A DNA stretch of 64,000 nucleotides from Sarcocystis neurona. Taxonomy: Eukaryota; Apicomplexa; Conoidasida; Eucoccidiorida; Sarcocystidae. A model generated the notes under the pieces. It was not told the DNA's origin and did no database searches. It saw only the letters and a program-made list of their open reading frames with translations. The stretch lies in the NCBI GenBank assembly GCA_000727475.1, contig KL647290.1:1796910-1860909 (forward strand), in the 5' to 3' direction. Numbering within the stretch: position 1 is the stretch's first letter; each line of letters opens with the position of its first letter. Below, one piece after another: positions 1-11,337 of the stretch. A program made the position numbers and the translations under genes.

Positions 1-2909
1 CGTCACTATACACGTTTCTGTAGAGGCAAAGATGTGCTTACGTGCATATACGAGAGTATACTAATGCAGTCCCGTGTATACATTCTCATATGTGTGCGGG
101 TAATATGTGGAGGTACCACACAAAGATCCAGAGATGCACGAATACACAGAGAAGAAACAGCATACACGTCGCTCCTGAACGCACTCTAAGTTATATATAT
201 GTATATATCTATATGCATGAGTGTATACCTGTGTATACTTACACGTATATTTATGTGCATATATGTATAAATATGTGCACGTATAAGTTTATATATACAT
301 GTGTGCATACGTATGTATATATAGGGAGATAGATAGATATGTGGGTAAATATGCACGTGTGTGTATATATATGTATATAGATATGCGTAGAGACGTTCGG
401 GGTGCCAGCAGTAGCGTGTGGGAATCCTTTTGTGTTCGTTTCTGCGTGTTTATTTTCATCGTCATTTTGTCTTGTTTGAAGACGCGAATTTTGTTGGACC
501 CCTGCTTCATTCCCGTGCTCCTGTTAGTGCTGCGTAATCTTCTGATGTGCCACTCTCCCTTTGTGTTGCGACCAGGCGAGCTGCAGGAGGAGGCGCAGGA
601 CGCGCCCCACACGGCATGCGCATCGCCTCGCCGCAGACAGGTAAAGGACTCTCGTACGCAGCAGCTTGCAGAAGCAAATTTCTTCCAGTACAGCAACTTC
701 AAGAGATATGCAAATGTCAATAATTGGATCATGTACACATCACCTATGCCGCGCTGTTTCCATATCAGTGTGTTGTCCACCCGTGCGTGCATGCTAGACA
801 TATGTCTGGATATACGTATACATATATATATATATGCGTATACATATGTACATGTATATGAATGACACGCATTACACACATATCTGCAGTGTCGGCCCCC
901 TGTAGGTGTGCGGGTTTGTGTACCTCTCTGTGTATGTGTGAGCAGTTGTGGGGATGCTTGAATATTCGTGTGTAGATGTGTATACGTTGATCAGTCGCGT
1001 CGTTTGATCTCTCAGTCGCAGTGCTGTGGACGCGCCGTGCTCAGCTGCATGCAACTGTAAATTTAAACCAGGAGGCGCACGCACTTGTTTGTGGATCCCA
1101 CAACCGAACTCTGAGCACCGTGTCTCTCTCTGTCTCTACACACTTTCTACCAGTATATCTGAAGTCCCAACATGTGTGCGTGTACAGGAGTGTGCGAGTT
1201 TTTGTGCGGGAAAGTTTGTGGGAGAGCCGCAGCTGCCTCCAGCGTGTGGGTCTGTTTTCTCCTCAAAAGCAGCTGTCGATGCGTGCACCTCCATGCACAG
1301 ACGGATGTGTGAGTCGCTTCTGTCGGAGTGAGAGAAGTGTGCGATGTGCCACTTGCAGTCGGCGTGCGGCGGTCCGCCTGCATTGCGTCACGCATGAGGT
1401 TCTATGCACACACACATACACAAAGCCCGATTTCAGGAGGGAAACGGAGAGGAAAAGGCAGCACAGATGTTGTGTAGATCCAGCACGTGACTTCGATGTA
1501 GCCTCCTCCGCTTGCGTCGCCACTTCCGGTTCTCACGACAGTTTTTGCGGATGACGTTTTACGTGTGTAATCCACAACAGCAGTATAAACGTATCTTCTC
1601 TCTCTATAAATACATAAGGCAGTGCAACAATACATAAGTCTCGTCGTTTTCTCTGTATAAATAAGCCGGCGCAATAGTATGCGTGTCGCTTCTCTGGGAA
1701 CCAAGGCGTGTGCGTTATGTAGGGACACGTGTATTTTGTCGCTCCTTTTTCTATATGCACGTCTCCGTACGTATCTGTCTCTGCGCAGCAGTACGAATAC
1801 GTCCTGCCCGTGTACGTGTGTGTTTGTCTATGTACGGATAGGGGTGCACGCGTGTGTATACCGAGATACACGTGTATGTGCGGGAAGATGCAGCAGCTGT
1901 CATGGCGAGCGCGCACAGCGACGTAGTTCCCCTCCCACACGCCATGTAGTGGTAGTCGTAGTAGCCCTCTGTGTACAAACGCACTTCCACGAGGGGGGTG
2001 GACAGTGGAAAGAGAGCGCTTCGTCGTGTCCAACTGTGACTTTCGGTGTATATTTGGGTAAGTTCTGAGTCGTTTTGTCGCACTTCGCTGTCCTGTAGGT
2101 CCAGGCAGCCGGTCACTGGCCACCGAGGCAAGTGGCTGCAGCTGCTGAGGCATGGTTGCAGAGCAGCACGTCTTTCTGCAGCTGGTTGCTGCAGTGCTGC
2201 TGTTGCAGCGCAGGGGGACGGCCTCGACTCCTCGGTCCGCTCTTGCACAATTCTCATTCTTCTTCCGCTTCTCTTGTCCGTGCGCGCCTCCCCCGAGTGG
2301 TGTTCCTTCCCGTCTTTGTCTGCGGGTAGTCAGCTATCTCGAAAAGGGGAGTTCCCCCCCCTGCAAAGTTTCGGGCAAACACGCGCACGCCTCAGGAGGA
2401 CGAAGCCTCTGGACGTGCATGGATTTGTGTGCGTAATGTGTTGCATGTGGAGGAGGCTGTTTGTGATAGTCCACGTACGTGCACACGTGAGGATGGGTAT
2501 TTATCTGCAGATTTGTACGTATATGTATTTCATTCCTTAGAACTGTGTGTCAGCTTATACACGCGTGCATTCCGGTACCGCGATGCGTGGCGTACTGGGT
2601 AACTGCGTCCACACAAATACACATACATATACGTGTGTATAGTTATTCGTAGGCATCCACGTCTATCTAAAAAATACGCAAGTAGCAACGCACGCATGTA
2701 TCTGTGCGTGCGTGCGCAGATATAGGGATGAACGTAGATTTGTTGGTGACAGTTGTTTACGTTTTCCTTGCACTAACGCATGCTCGCGCATGCCCACGTA
2801 CGTACGGATGGATACTGCTACACACGTGCGTAGATGTGTATATGTGTCGGTTCATAGTTCGTACGTACACACGTGCAGAGATGTGTGGAGAGGAGGTTTA
2901 TTTTTCTGC
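1..2909. other. Gene-poor microsatellite-rich stretch
   Basis: TA/TGTA-rich DNA at 196-380 and 815-860 alternates with GC-richer islands. Two islands look exon-like: 571-641 on the plus strand (acceptor ..CCAG, donor GTAAAG, reading GELQEEAQDAPHTAC) and about 2100-2330, whose plus strand reads VQAAGHWPPRQVAAAAEAWL. Neither could be linked to a gene, and the second is coding-like on both strands. Confidence 0.4.
196..380. repeat. TA/TGTA microsatellite cluster
   Basis: Degenerate runs of TATATG, TGTATA and ATAGATAG. The same class recurs at 815-860, 5171-5202, 24113-24137, 32483-32508, 47017-47040 and 51644-51672. Confidence 0.8.
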
Positions 2910-3204
2910 CTATGTATACGCACCCCATAACAATATACGAGAAACTGTTGTTTCTTGGTGAGGACGGTTTTGTAACTGGGCACTGAGCCATTCGTCATTG
3001 TCTTCGTTCAACAACATCTGCACTACGTGGGAGGTCTTCACAGCGGAAAGCACACAGCATTGCAAGACATGAACAAAGCCTCTGCCGGCTGCACGGGAAG
3101 GGACACTACCTTCCAGACACAAGGAGTGTCAAAAGTTGCCTTTCCGTCGCGTGCGGGCTCCGCTGATATATTACTGAAGCTGTAGCCAGTGAATGCTTTT
3201 TCGG
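2910..3204 (-). CDS. Possible last two exons of an unrecognised gene
   Basis: Two minus-strand exon-like blocks join in phase: 3204-3110 (acceptor CAAACAG, donor GTAGTG) reading EKAFTGYSFSNISAEPARDG and TFDTPCVWK, and 3017-2910 (acceptor GTAGTGCAG) reading MLLNEDNDEWLSAQLQNRPH, ending in TAG. Composition is charged and protein-like, unlike the surrounding microsatellite DNA. FTGYSF resembles the hydrophobic motif at the end of AGC kinases, but no kinase domain is visible upstream, so that reading is not adopted. More coding-like minus-strand stretches lie at 3510-3730 and 4375-4535, which could be upstream exons. No family recognised. Confidence 0.28.
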
Positions 3205-6200
3205 CTGTTTGCGGACATCCCCACGTGTGGGGAAAGACATGGTAGGCTACGGATGTATGCAGCTCCACGGGTGGGCGTACAGACCAATGTGTCAGGGCGA
3301 GTGTACACTGCACGTTGCCCGCTTTGCAACGCACGTACACCGCACGAGTTGTTGTGCGCTCACAAATTGATATCGGCACGGTGCGAGCGCCACGCGGATG
3401 TAGACTGATATTCCAACAGCAAGCTGAGTAAGCAGTCTCTACGTGGAGAGGAGGATATTTACGTGTGACTTGTATACAGATACAGACTGCCGAAGGACAA
3501 GAAGCAGAATTATTGTTGTAGCTGCAGAAGCACATGAAACGAGAGGAAAAAGCCTCCGTATGTATTCAGTGTTTTAGTTATGAATGTGTAGTGTTGCCGA
3601 GAAAGAGAAGCGTTGTGCGGCTGCTGCAGATACGATGTGTGGTGCACAAGCAGACACAGAAGGACGAGTGACTCTTTAGCTGTAAACATGTTTATGTAAG
3701 TGTTGCGGCGAAAACGTGCAAGCGCTGAAGCTGCGGCAACAGAAAAAAATTGCCCGGTACCACTGGAGGTGTGATGAGAGCGGAGAGAGCGGAAACAGAT
3801 ACGCGGGGAGACAAAATCACATGCGTACACACATGAATACAGGCGTGCGTTCGTGTGTGTGCCTACACTCTGCGGATAACAAATAGGGGACAAGGAAAGA
3901 AGTACACGGAAGAATCGTGCGGACCTGCACAGGGAACCAGAAGCAACAGGAAGACAGTTTCGCGTAGGCCGTGAAGGGAGGATACACCACACACGTAAAG
4001 TGACCCCGGAAAACTGTATTTGATGAGGAGATACCTAGCCGGGCGGCAGCGAAAGCTTGCCAAGGGAGAAACAGTGGCTGTTTCAATTCGTGTTAGACGT
4101 CTTAAATGCTACAGAGGAACACGTGACACAGCGAGACATTTATATGACTTGCAGATCTCGAATAGCCATAAGCTCTTCTTGCGGTCTCAAGGGAGCAAAG
4201 CATACATGTATAGAGTACGAAGTACCGAAGGATTGAGAAGACGACGTACCGAGAGTGGGATGCACACATGTACGTCCAAATATACAGAAAGCCGTAAATC
4301 GGTAGGGAGACATGTTGACGTATGGATATACTGGTGTACACGAATCGTAACTCGCTGACAACACTGCTACATTGGGGTCGGATGGCCACAGAGAAAAGAC
4401 AACATGGACTCAAGAAATTTGTGCTGTGCAACAGCTTCCAAAAGAGCCACCAGTCTATATAGTTCGAAAGCATTTGCAGCAAGAACACCGATATGAAGAG
4501 ACAATGAAGCGCTTGAACGTTAAATCTGGGAAAAGCATTTGACGTCACGGAAAACCGAAGGTAATGCAGGGTGAGCGGGAGTACTCAGAGGTGCGACAGG
4601 AGGAGACGTATCTTGGGCAGCACTCGCCGAATTTGGTGAAGGCTGCTGCGAGCTGTGAAGTACAAAGGCGGACAAACAGGGAGAGAATCCTGCAGCTGGA
4701 AAAATATGCAGTTGGAGGCGCCACAGAACGTTCTAGCCAGGTTAAACGCACACACACCCAACATCATTACGGGCTCCACACATATACAGAGGTATGCATA
4801 TGTGAACCTGTGTCCACGGGGTATAGCCAAGCAGCTCGTACACGCCGCGCGTTGCTAGGTCTGCGACGCGCGTGTATGCTCGTTTAGACACTAACCTAAA
4901 AATATTCAAAAGATAAGGAAAAAATTTGGAAATAGGTAGACGCACTTACGGATGTGCACGTAGGGGGCATCCGCCTACGCGAGGGGATGACTTCATACGC
5001 ACTGTACACAGACACATGCGAGCTTCTTGCCAGGCGCGAAATTACGTGCAGAGTGATTACGAGCACTACTGACTAATACGGTACACACAGTTGTCCATAT
5101 AACTCTTTACGTACAGGTACGGCTGTGTAGGGCGGTTCGCTGTTTATGAACTCCCATCATACACACAGAGATATACACATAGATATATATATATATATAT
5201 ACGCATATCAAAGTATGCTTAAGTCTAATGTGAGGTGCGGCAACACAGTGTGTGCGTACGCATCTTTTTGTGGGAGCTACGTCTGCAGAGGGGAGCTCTG
5301 TGTATTTGCGCGGCTATTAAAACATCTATTAGATTCGCTTTTGCACGTTTTGAAAACGGATGAATGATAAATGCCACATCTATATTTAGTAAACCGCCCA
5401 CAAGAGGGAGCCCTCACTTTTTATGTTTGTTTCGGCCATCAGTCGGCTTGGTAGCCCACCCACTAACACACAGGGAGATGACAAAATACGCGAATACAGA
5501 GGTGCATACATACGCGTATGTATTGTGAGTGTGCATGTCCTGCGCGGAGAGACGATATGTAATTACGTGTGTAGAAATGCCTACATATATACATCCCCAC
5601 CTATCTATATCTACTTACATGTGTGTATATAGGGGCCAGATCTCTACAAAGACACATGTACAAGAGGCAAAGGTGAATGAGGGCTCGCGGTGCTACTGAT
5701 GCTGCTGGCTCCTTCACTTACGCAGATGCGTGCATGCGACATGTTCTCTCCTGCATCCTCTTCAGAATGATTTCACGGAATTCCTAGCCACGGGCATCTG
5801 GCTTCAGTTGCACGTGACCTCCGTTTCTTTCCTGTAGAGAGGCGTGGCGAATGAATAACAGCGTCAACGGTTAGCAGCGACTGTCCGTAGAGAAGCGGAC
5901 ACAGCATAAGTGGTGTACTCCCGCTTCCACCACCTGCTTCAAACAGTCGCTAGTACTCAAGTATATACTTGTGCTCTCGTACACACACCTTGTGTGTAAA
6001 AAATATACGTGTAGTTGTGCGCAAGCACCGATACGCGTACGTATACACGGCAACACACATATAAATACCTTCGTGCGCCGTTCTCTTCAAGCGCATCTGC
6101 GGCACCTAAAAATAACTCGTTCTGCAGAATTTTTTCTTTTCACCGATCGGGTCAGTGAATGAACCCTCAAGATAATTTCGGACAAACCACATAAGAACAA

Positions 6201-7448
6201 ATCTCTCCACTCTTCCTCTTAGAAACGTATGCGTGGGTAAATACTCCCCTGTCTATCTATAAACGTACACACGTGCCTGACAACGCATTTTACTGATACA
6301 CGACGGTATAATTATTCCTTTACATGCATGCTAAATATAGCACGGTCTACCAAATTACATCTCTATCCACATATTGATGTGTTTATGATTCGTGGCCCGT
6401 GAACCATACATACACTTGTGCGTAGGTCTCTGAGGTAAGTTTACGTATACATAATTGCATGGGTACACGTGACACATGAAAAAAGTGGCTCCGTGCAAAC
6501 ATCTACGCCGACTCGTATACGTGTATACTCAGGATAGACTACCTACCGCTATTTGTTTTGACACCCAGCGTATAAGCATGAAAACTTATGTGTATATACA
6601 TATGTGAATGCAAAATATATAGCATCTGCTAGTGTGCAGTACACTGCGACACTCCAGGCTGGCATACAGGCGCTCACATGCACCTCAGCAGATTATTCCA
6701 CGCTTCTACCCCTCTATTCCTTCTTTCTCACCCTCTCGGCCTTTCTCGTCGTGTCTACGTGTTTCTACATTTACGTGTATCGATGTGGTCAGATGTGCAA
6801 ATGTATACCAGTGTTTAGATACGAATTTATATACGCGTGTGTACGTACATTCGTATATGGTCTCACTTGACGCATCCGAACGCATTCAATACCAAGGATT
6901 GCACGGATATGTGTGCAACACGTGAAATTCCCCGGTCTGGTTGATTCGGTACGATGAATCCGACTTCTAAAGTTAAACACTTCTTTTTAAGCACTTCTTT
7001 TCGAAGTGGCGGTGTGGTGTTGTCGTACGCATTTTTTTCGGTGTACATACACCGCGGATTGACTGCTTTAAACAAAATCCGGGATGCGCACTTAGTTCAC
7101 TCACGAGAGTGGCTGTTTCAGTTCTTGTACAATGCTCAACATACATAGGTATGTAGATATATACACATATGTGGAATACGTACACTATAATATATGCGAG
7201 TGTGCATCTGTATATATATATATATGTATATATATATGTATATATATATATACATATATACGTAGAAGTGTACGTATAGACACATGTGTACGCATTTTTG
7301 TAAATCGATTTTACATATATATACGTGTACTCATAAGTGTAGAAGTACACACGTACTCTTCTAAGATTCGAGGACACTGTCGTCTGCATCTTCGGATGGG
7401 ACTTCCGCCTTCCGTCTCTTTGCACACAAGATCTGCAGCAGTTGCCCG
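3205..7448. other. Intergenic stretch, no gene I can support
   Basis: Mostly unique DNA with short TA runs (5171-5202) and CATACG-type simple sequence. One isolated exon-like block sits at 5766-5837 on the plus strand: acceptor CATCCTCTTCAG, then NDFTEFLATGIWLQLHVTSV and a TAG. Minus-strand exon-like blocks at 3510-3730 and 4375-4535 may belong to the candidate gene at 2.9-3.2 kb. Confidence 0.4.
7207..7262. repeat. TA/TATG microsatellite
   Basis: Near-perfect TA repeat with a G every 6 to 12 bases, about 56 bp. Confidence 0.9.
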
Positions 7449-7848
7449 TCCCTCCTTGCCGTTGAGGTTAATCAGCAGGCTTAGCAGCAGCAGGCTCGCT
7501 ATCAGTAGCAGAGGAGTGCGTCAGCAACCACATTGGCGGTAGCAGTATCAACTGCCGCAGAAGCTGTAGCGTTGGCACCACCACTGGTAGAAATGGCCGC
7601 CCCCTTAGGAAAACCAGCAGCAATATCAACAGCAGCAGGAGCGTTAGTAGAAGCACAAATATCAGTGGCGAAGAAGTACTGACAGGAGACTTAGCAGGGA
7701 TACCAGCACCAGGCGGAGTGCGACAGGACGCAGAAATATCAGCGCAACAGCAGCTGTATCACTTCGGCTACCGGGTGCCGCACGATTCTCAAGAGGAGTC
7801 GCAGCAGATTTTGTCGCAAGAGCATCACTGGCACTAGCAGCAGCAGTC
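7449..7848. other. 3' flank of PEX2 with degenerate GCA-periodic, coding-like DNA
   Basis: The plus strand reads Ala/Val/Thr/Ser-rich (TLAVAVSTAAEAVALAPPLV, then APLGKPAAISTAAGALVEAQ) from about 7530 until stops at 7678 and beyond. No start codon, splice context or family motif is present. It resembles the repeat-coded parts of nearby genes but is probably noncoding or decayed. Confidence 0.45.
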
Positions 7849-10800
7849 CTAGACAGCCCACTGTATTTCTTCCACAAGCGCTCCGCAGGCAGGACACTTA
7901 AGGAAGTCTTCCTCTGTTTCGTCATCCAAAGTTAATCCGAAGAACGCCAGCCAGCTGCGATTCGGTTTCTCTTCTCTGTTGTAGGTGCTGCTGCTGTCGC
8001 CGCCACGACTGGTGTCCCTGGTAGCGCCGCTGCTGTTGCTGCTGCCGCCGTGTCTCCTGGGCCTGCCTGGCTCGTCACGAAGACCAACGCTGCTTCTACG
8101 CGTCTCCCCTCGGCGGTGTCCTGCTGCAGCCGCCCACGCCCTCTGCCGTCCTTCCCCCCTTCCTGCTGCTGCTTCCGCAGTTGTTCCTGGAGCAGCTCTT
8201 GCAGTTCGTGAGATTGCTCTGCCTGCGGCGAGAGAAACGCGAACAGGCCGCGTGAAGCCGACGTGTCTCGGCCTTCTTCTTCTGGCTGCAGCAGTAGCAG
8301 CCTCCTGCTCGCGCTTCACTTGCTGACGGTAGGTGGGGTGAGCTGCCACGCAGTAGTAGCAAAACCGATGGGGGCAGTTCCTACCGCGAAAAGCCAAAGA
8401 GATGTCTTCGCGTCCGCAAAAAGCACAAACTAGCTCCTCCCCATCCTTCTCGTGTTTCTGCTCCTCCCCCTCCTCCTCGTCACGCTGCTGCTCTTCTTGC
8501 TCGTGTTGCAGCGCGGGGACCCACTGCTTCCAAAATTCTGTAGCTCGGGAACTCTCCACTGTCTCTCCAAGAGCCTCTTCGTCCGTCTGTTCCTTCTCTA
8601 AAGCTCCACTCATTTGGTGGGCTTTTTTCTTCTTCAGCACTTCTTCTCTTCCCGCTTCACTGGCATTTCTTGCATGCCTTTTATGACTAGCGCATCTTCG
8701 CAGCCGCCTTGCGGATGGGGGGGCTCCCTGCTGGCCCTGCATCAACCCCGCAGTAGCACTTTCTTGGTTCTCCAGCCGACTGACTGCTGGGAACGCTCTG
8801 CCTCCGTTTCTGCGTGCCGCAGGTGCTCCACCGCTCCTACTTTGTCTCTCGCTGCTGCTGCTGCTCTGCCCACGCAAAGTGCGGCGCCTCCCACGTCGGC
8901 TTCGTTCTCCTCGGTCGGCCGCACGACCCGACGTAGCAGCGGCACGTTGTTGAATCAGCGATGCACGGCGCCCACCCGCAGCAGCTGCCGCAGCTGGTGT
9001 GTCCGCAGCATCGATGGCAGTAGCGGGTATAGAAGGCGCAGCAGCAGGTGCGGCCGCTGTAGCAGCAGCAGGCGTAGGGGTTGCAGCAGTCACTGGGAAC
9101 GCAGGCGAGGGACGCGGCTGCAGGATTCGCAGCAGCAGCAAACAGCTATGTCTTATGACTATAGATCGGATGCCGACAGAATCGTGGCGTAGCCAATTTC
9201 CTATTGAGTGAAAGATTCTCTGTGTGCATGCGTGCGCTTGCTGAGGTGGTCGTTCTTCAGAAGAGTCAACATGAAGCATAGGCTTCAGCCGCTCACGCTG
9301 CATTAAAGGCTCGCGCCTGTCACCTGGTTGGCCGGGTGCTCTCCTGCGTATACGTCCAGGGTGCTGCGTCACCTGTTCGTGACGACTTGTCAGCTGCTCC
9401 AGATCACTCTGAGTCCTGTTATCTTGCTGCTGTTGGTGCGGTTGCTGGGATTCTTCTTCCGTTGGATGGCGCTGTGCCACCTGCTCCCGCTCCTGCTGCT
9501 GATGCTGCTGATTTGCCCGAACAACTGCATGATGGTGCTGCGCTCCTGTTGAGTCACCTTCCCTTCGGTGCTCGTCCTGCTGGTGCAGCAGCAGACGTGT
9601 TCCCTCCTGCTGCGGCCCCCCCGTCTGTCGTTGTATCTGTTCCTGCTGCTGTCGCTGCGTGGCCATGTGCCGGCGCACCTGCTGCTGCAGGAACACAATA
9701 CAGGAAGCTCTAGCCTGTGCTGCTCTTGCTGTCATCTCGCCGTGAATTCTCCGAAGGCGAGCTGACAGCGTGCGCAGCAGCGACTGCTGCTGGGGCACCT
9801 GGGGAAGCAACATGAGCAGCAATTGCAGCACTGCCTGCCACGCTAGTTGCTGCTGCAGAAGATCGAGCGTGATGCTGCGCTGCAGCGAGGGGTCAATATG
9901 CTGCATGCGCAGCAGCAGCAGCCAGTCCGAGAGGCAGCGGTACTGGCCAGTAGCTAAGAAACAGAACGTCTGAAAAAGCTGCGCCACGCCCACTAGCATC
10001 TCGGCTATTTGTGAGGCTTTGTACAGCAGCAGAATTCGCTTTTCCTCTTGAGATAAAGAAAGCGAATATGCTGCCAGAGGCTGCGGCACTTCAGGAGCGG
10101 CAGAACTCGACACAGCGGCCGGCGCGGGCACAGCGAGAGCAGCGGAAGCAGAAGCCGACGCAGCAGCACCACTTACAGAAATAGGAGTCGCAGGGCAACA
10201 TGTCTGGCTCCCGCTGCCACATCCACAGCACGTAGCAGTGGCCCCCCCCGCGCCGACGCAGGAGTCACCAGTCTGTGAAGAGGAATCCGTAGAGTCGCCC
10301 CTCCTGGTGTTGCTGTTCCTGCTGTTGCCCGTGATGTTGCTGCTGCCGCCAAAGCGGGAGTGGTGGCTCCTGCTGCTGCTGCTTTCCGCAGTGGACTCTG
10401 AGCTGCTACAGCATCCCCCATGCTGCTGTCTCTGGTGCTGTTGTCGAGAACAAGGGAAAGGTTGGTGCGGTGGGAGCTGCTCTTGCGATTGCTCATGCCG
10501 CTCGGACGTGTTTTGCTGATGCTGCACAGAAGATTGCACCTGCTGCTGATGCCGCTGCCGCAGGAGCTCCTGCTGTTGCATCCGTTGCATCGCTTGGGTA
10601 CGTAGCATGCGCTGCTGCAACACGGCCAGAAGGGCAATGTAGCGTCTGTGGATGTATTCCTGCACGCGTTCAAAGCAGTACGGTAGCACTGTCGACAGCA
10701 ACAGTAACAGCAGTCGTTGCCTCAAAGAGAGGTGCTGCTGCGTTGCAGGCAATCTACGTTTGCTGCTGCTTCTGCTAATTCGGGTTCTGTCCTCCAGTTC

Positions 10801-11337
10801 TACGTGCCGCGGCTGCTGAGACACATGATTTGTAGCACTTCGCAGCAGCTGCTGCTGATGCAGCTGCTGCCCCCTCCTCCCTGCCACATGCTCTGTCGCG
10901 CTGTCAGTATTACTATAACGACTGTCGCTGATACTACTGGCTGTCGTTGTGCCGGTGCCGCTGCAGTTTTTGTGCCCTGTGCTGCTGCTGAGGTCCTGGC
11001 TGGCGCGGGTAGTTCTGCCCCTGGTAGCGTTAATCCTGCCGTTGCTGCTGCTCCTGCTGCCGCCACCGCAGGTACCACTACTGCCGTTCGTGTTGTTGTC
11101 TTTGTAGCGAACATTCTGAAGCACGGCCCCTGGTGTGGGAACGTTGCGCAGCGTGTAGCTGCAGAAGAAGAAGAGTTGAAGCAGCAGCTGCAACTCGCGG
11201 CCGTATTTCGCGGCCGCAGCAGGAAAGGTGTGCTGCAGGGCAGCGCCAACTTCCTGTTGCAGTAGCAGCAACAGCTCTTCATCGACACGCAAGGCGTCTA
11301 ACTGGTTCACACGCAGGGTGTGTCCAGTTACAGCCAT
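7849..11337 (-). CDS. PEX2: Peroxisome biogenesis factor 2 (PEX2), RING E3 ligase, expanded
   Basis: Intronless gene of 1162 codons; human PEX2 is about 305. PEX2 forms, with PEX10 and PEX12, the membrane RING ligase that ubiquitinates the import receptor PEX5 and lets it recycle from peroxisomes. The N-terminus keeps the family signature: LRVNQLDAL at residues 8-16, then TPGAVLQNVRYKD near 68-80. A hydrophobic block in the middle (LVGVAQLFQTFCFLATGQYR ... LAWQAVLQLLLMLLP) matches the membrane part of PEX2. The C-terminal RING has C971, C974, C988, H990, C993, C996, then C1148 and C1151, ending KCPACGALVEEIQW as in PEX2. The loop between the sixth and seventh zinc ligands is 151 residues instead of about 11. 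The extra length is Gln/Ser/Ala/Arg-rich repeat. The ATG at 11337 is chosen because conserved sequence starts eight residues later. Family assignment is strong; function of the inserts is unknown. Confidence 0.92.
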   Translation of the reverse strand: MAVTGHTLRVNQLDALRVDEELLLLLQQEVGAALQHTFPAAAAKYGRELQLLLQLFFFCSYTLRNVPTPGAVLQNVRYKDNNTNGSSGTCGGGSRSSSNGRINATRGRTTRASQDLSSSTGHKNCSGTGTTTASSISDSRYSNTDSATEHVAGRRGQQLHQQQLLRSATNHVSQQPRHVELEDRTRISRSSSKRRLPATQQHLSLRQRLLLLLLSTVLPYCFERVQEYIHRRYIALLAVLQQRMLRTQAMQRMQQQELLRQRHQQQVQSSVQHQQNTSERHEQSQEQLPPHQPFPCSRQQHQRQQHGGCCSSSESTAESSSSRSHHSRFGGSSNITGNSRNSNTRRGDSTDSSSQTGDSCVGAGGATATCCGCGSGSQTCCPATPISVSGAAASASASAALAVPAPAAVSSSAAPEVPQPLAAYSLSLSQEEKRILLLYKASQIAEMLVGVAQLFQTFCFLATGQYRCLSDWLLLLRMQHIDPSLQRSITLDLLQQQLAWQAVLQLLLMLLPQVPQQQSLLRTLSARLRRIHGEMTARAAQARASCIVFLQQQVRRHMATQRQQQEQIQRQTGGPQQEGTRLLLHQQDEHRREGDSTGAQHHHAVVRANQQHQQQEREQVAQRHPTEEESQQPHQQQQDNRTQSDLEQLTSRHEQVTQHPGRIRRRAPGQPGDRREPLMQRERLKPMLHVDSSEERPPQQAHACTQRIFHSIGNWLRHDSVGIRSIVIRHSCLLLLRILQPRPSPAFPVTAATPTPAAATAAAPAAAPSIPATAIDAADTPAAAAAAGGRRASLIQQRAAATSGRAADRGERSRRGRRRTLRGQSSSSSERQSRSGGAPAARRNGGRAFPAVSRLENQESATAGLMQGQQGAPPSARRLRRCASHKRHARNASEAGREEVLKKKKAHQMSGALEKEQTDEEALGETVESSRATEFWKQWVPALQHEQEEQQRDEEEGEEQKHEKDGEELVCAFCGREDISLAFRGRNCPHRFCYYCVAAHPTYRQQVKREQEAATAAARRRRPRHVGFTRPVRVSLAAGRAISRTARAAPGTTAEAAAGRGEGRQRAWAAAAGHRRGETRRSSVGLRDEPGRPRRHGGSSNSSGATRDTSRGGDSSSTYNREEKPNRSWLAFFGLTLDDETEEDFLKCPACGALVEEIQWAV

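Noticed and set aside
3110..3204. AGC kinase hydrophobic motif (FTGYSF)
   Set aside because: No kinase domain is readable upstream on the minus strand; six residues are not enough.
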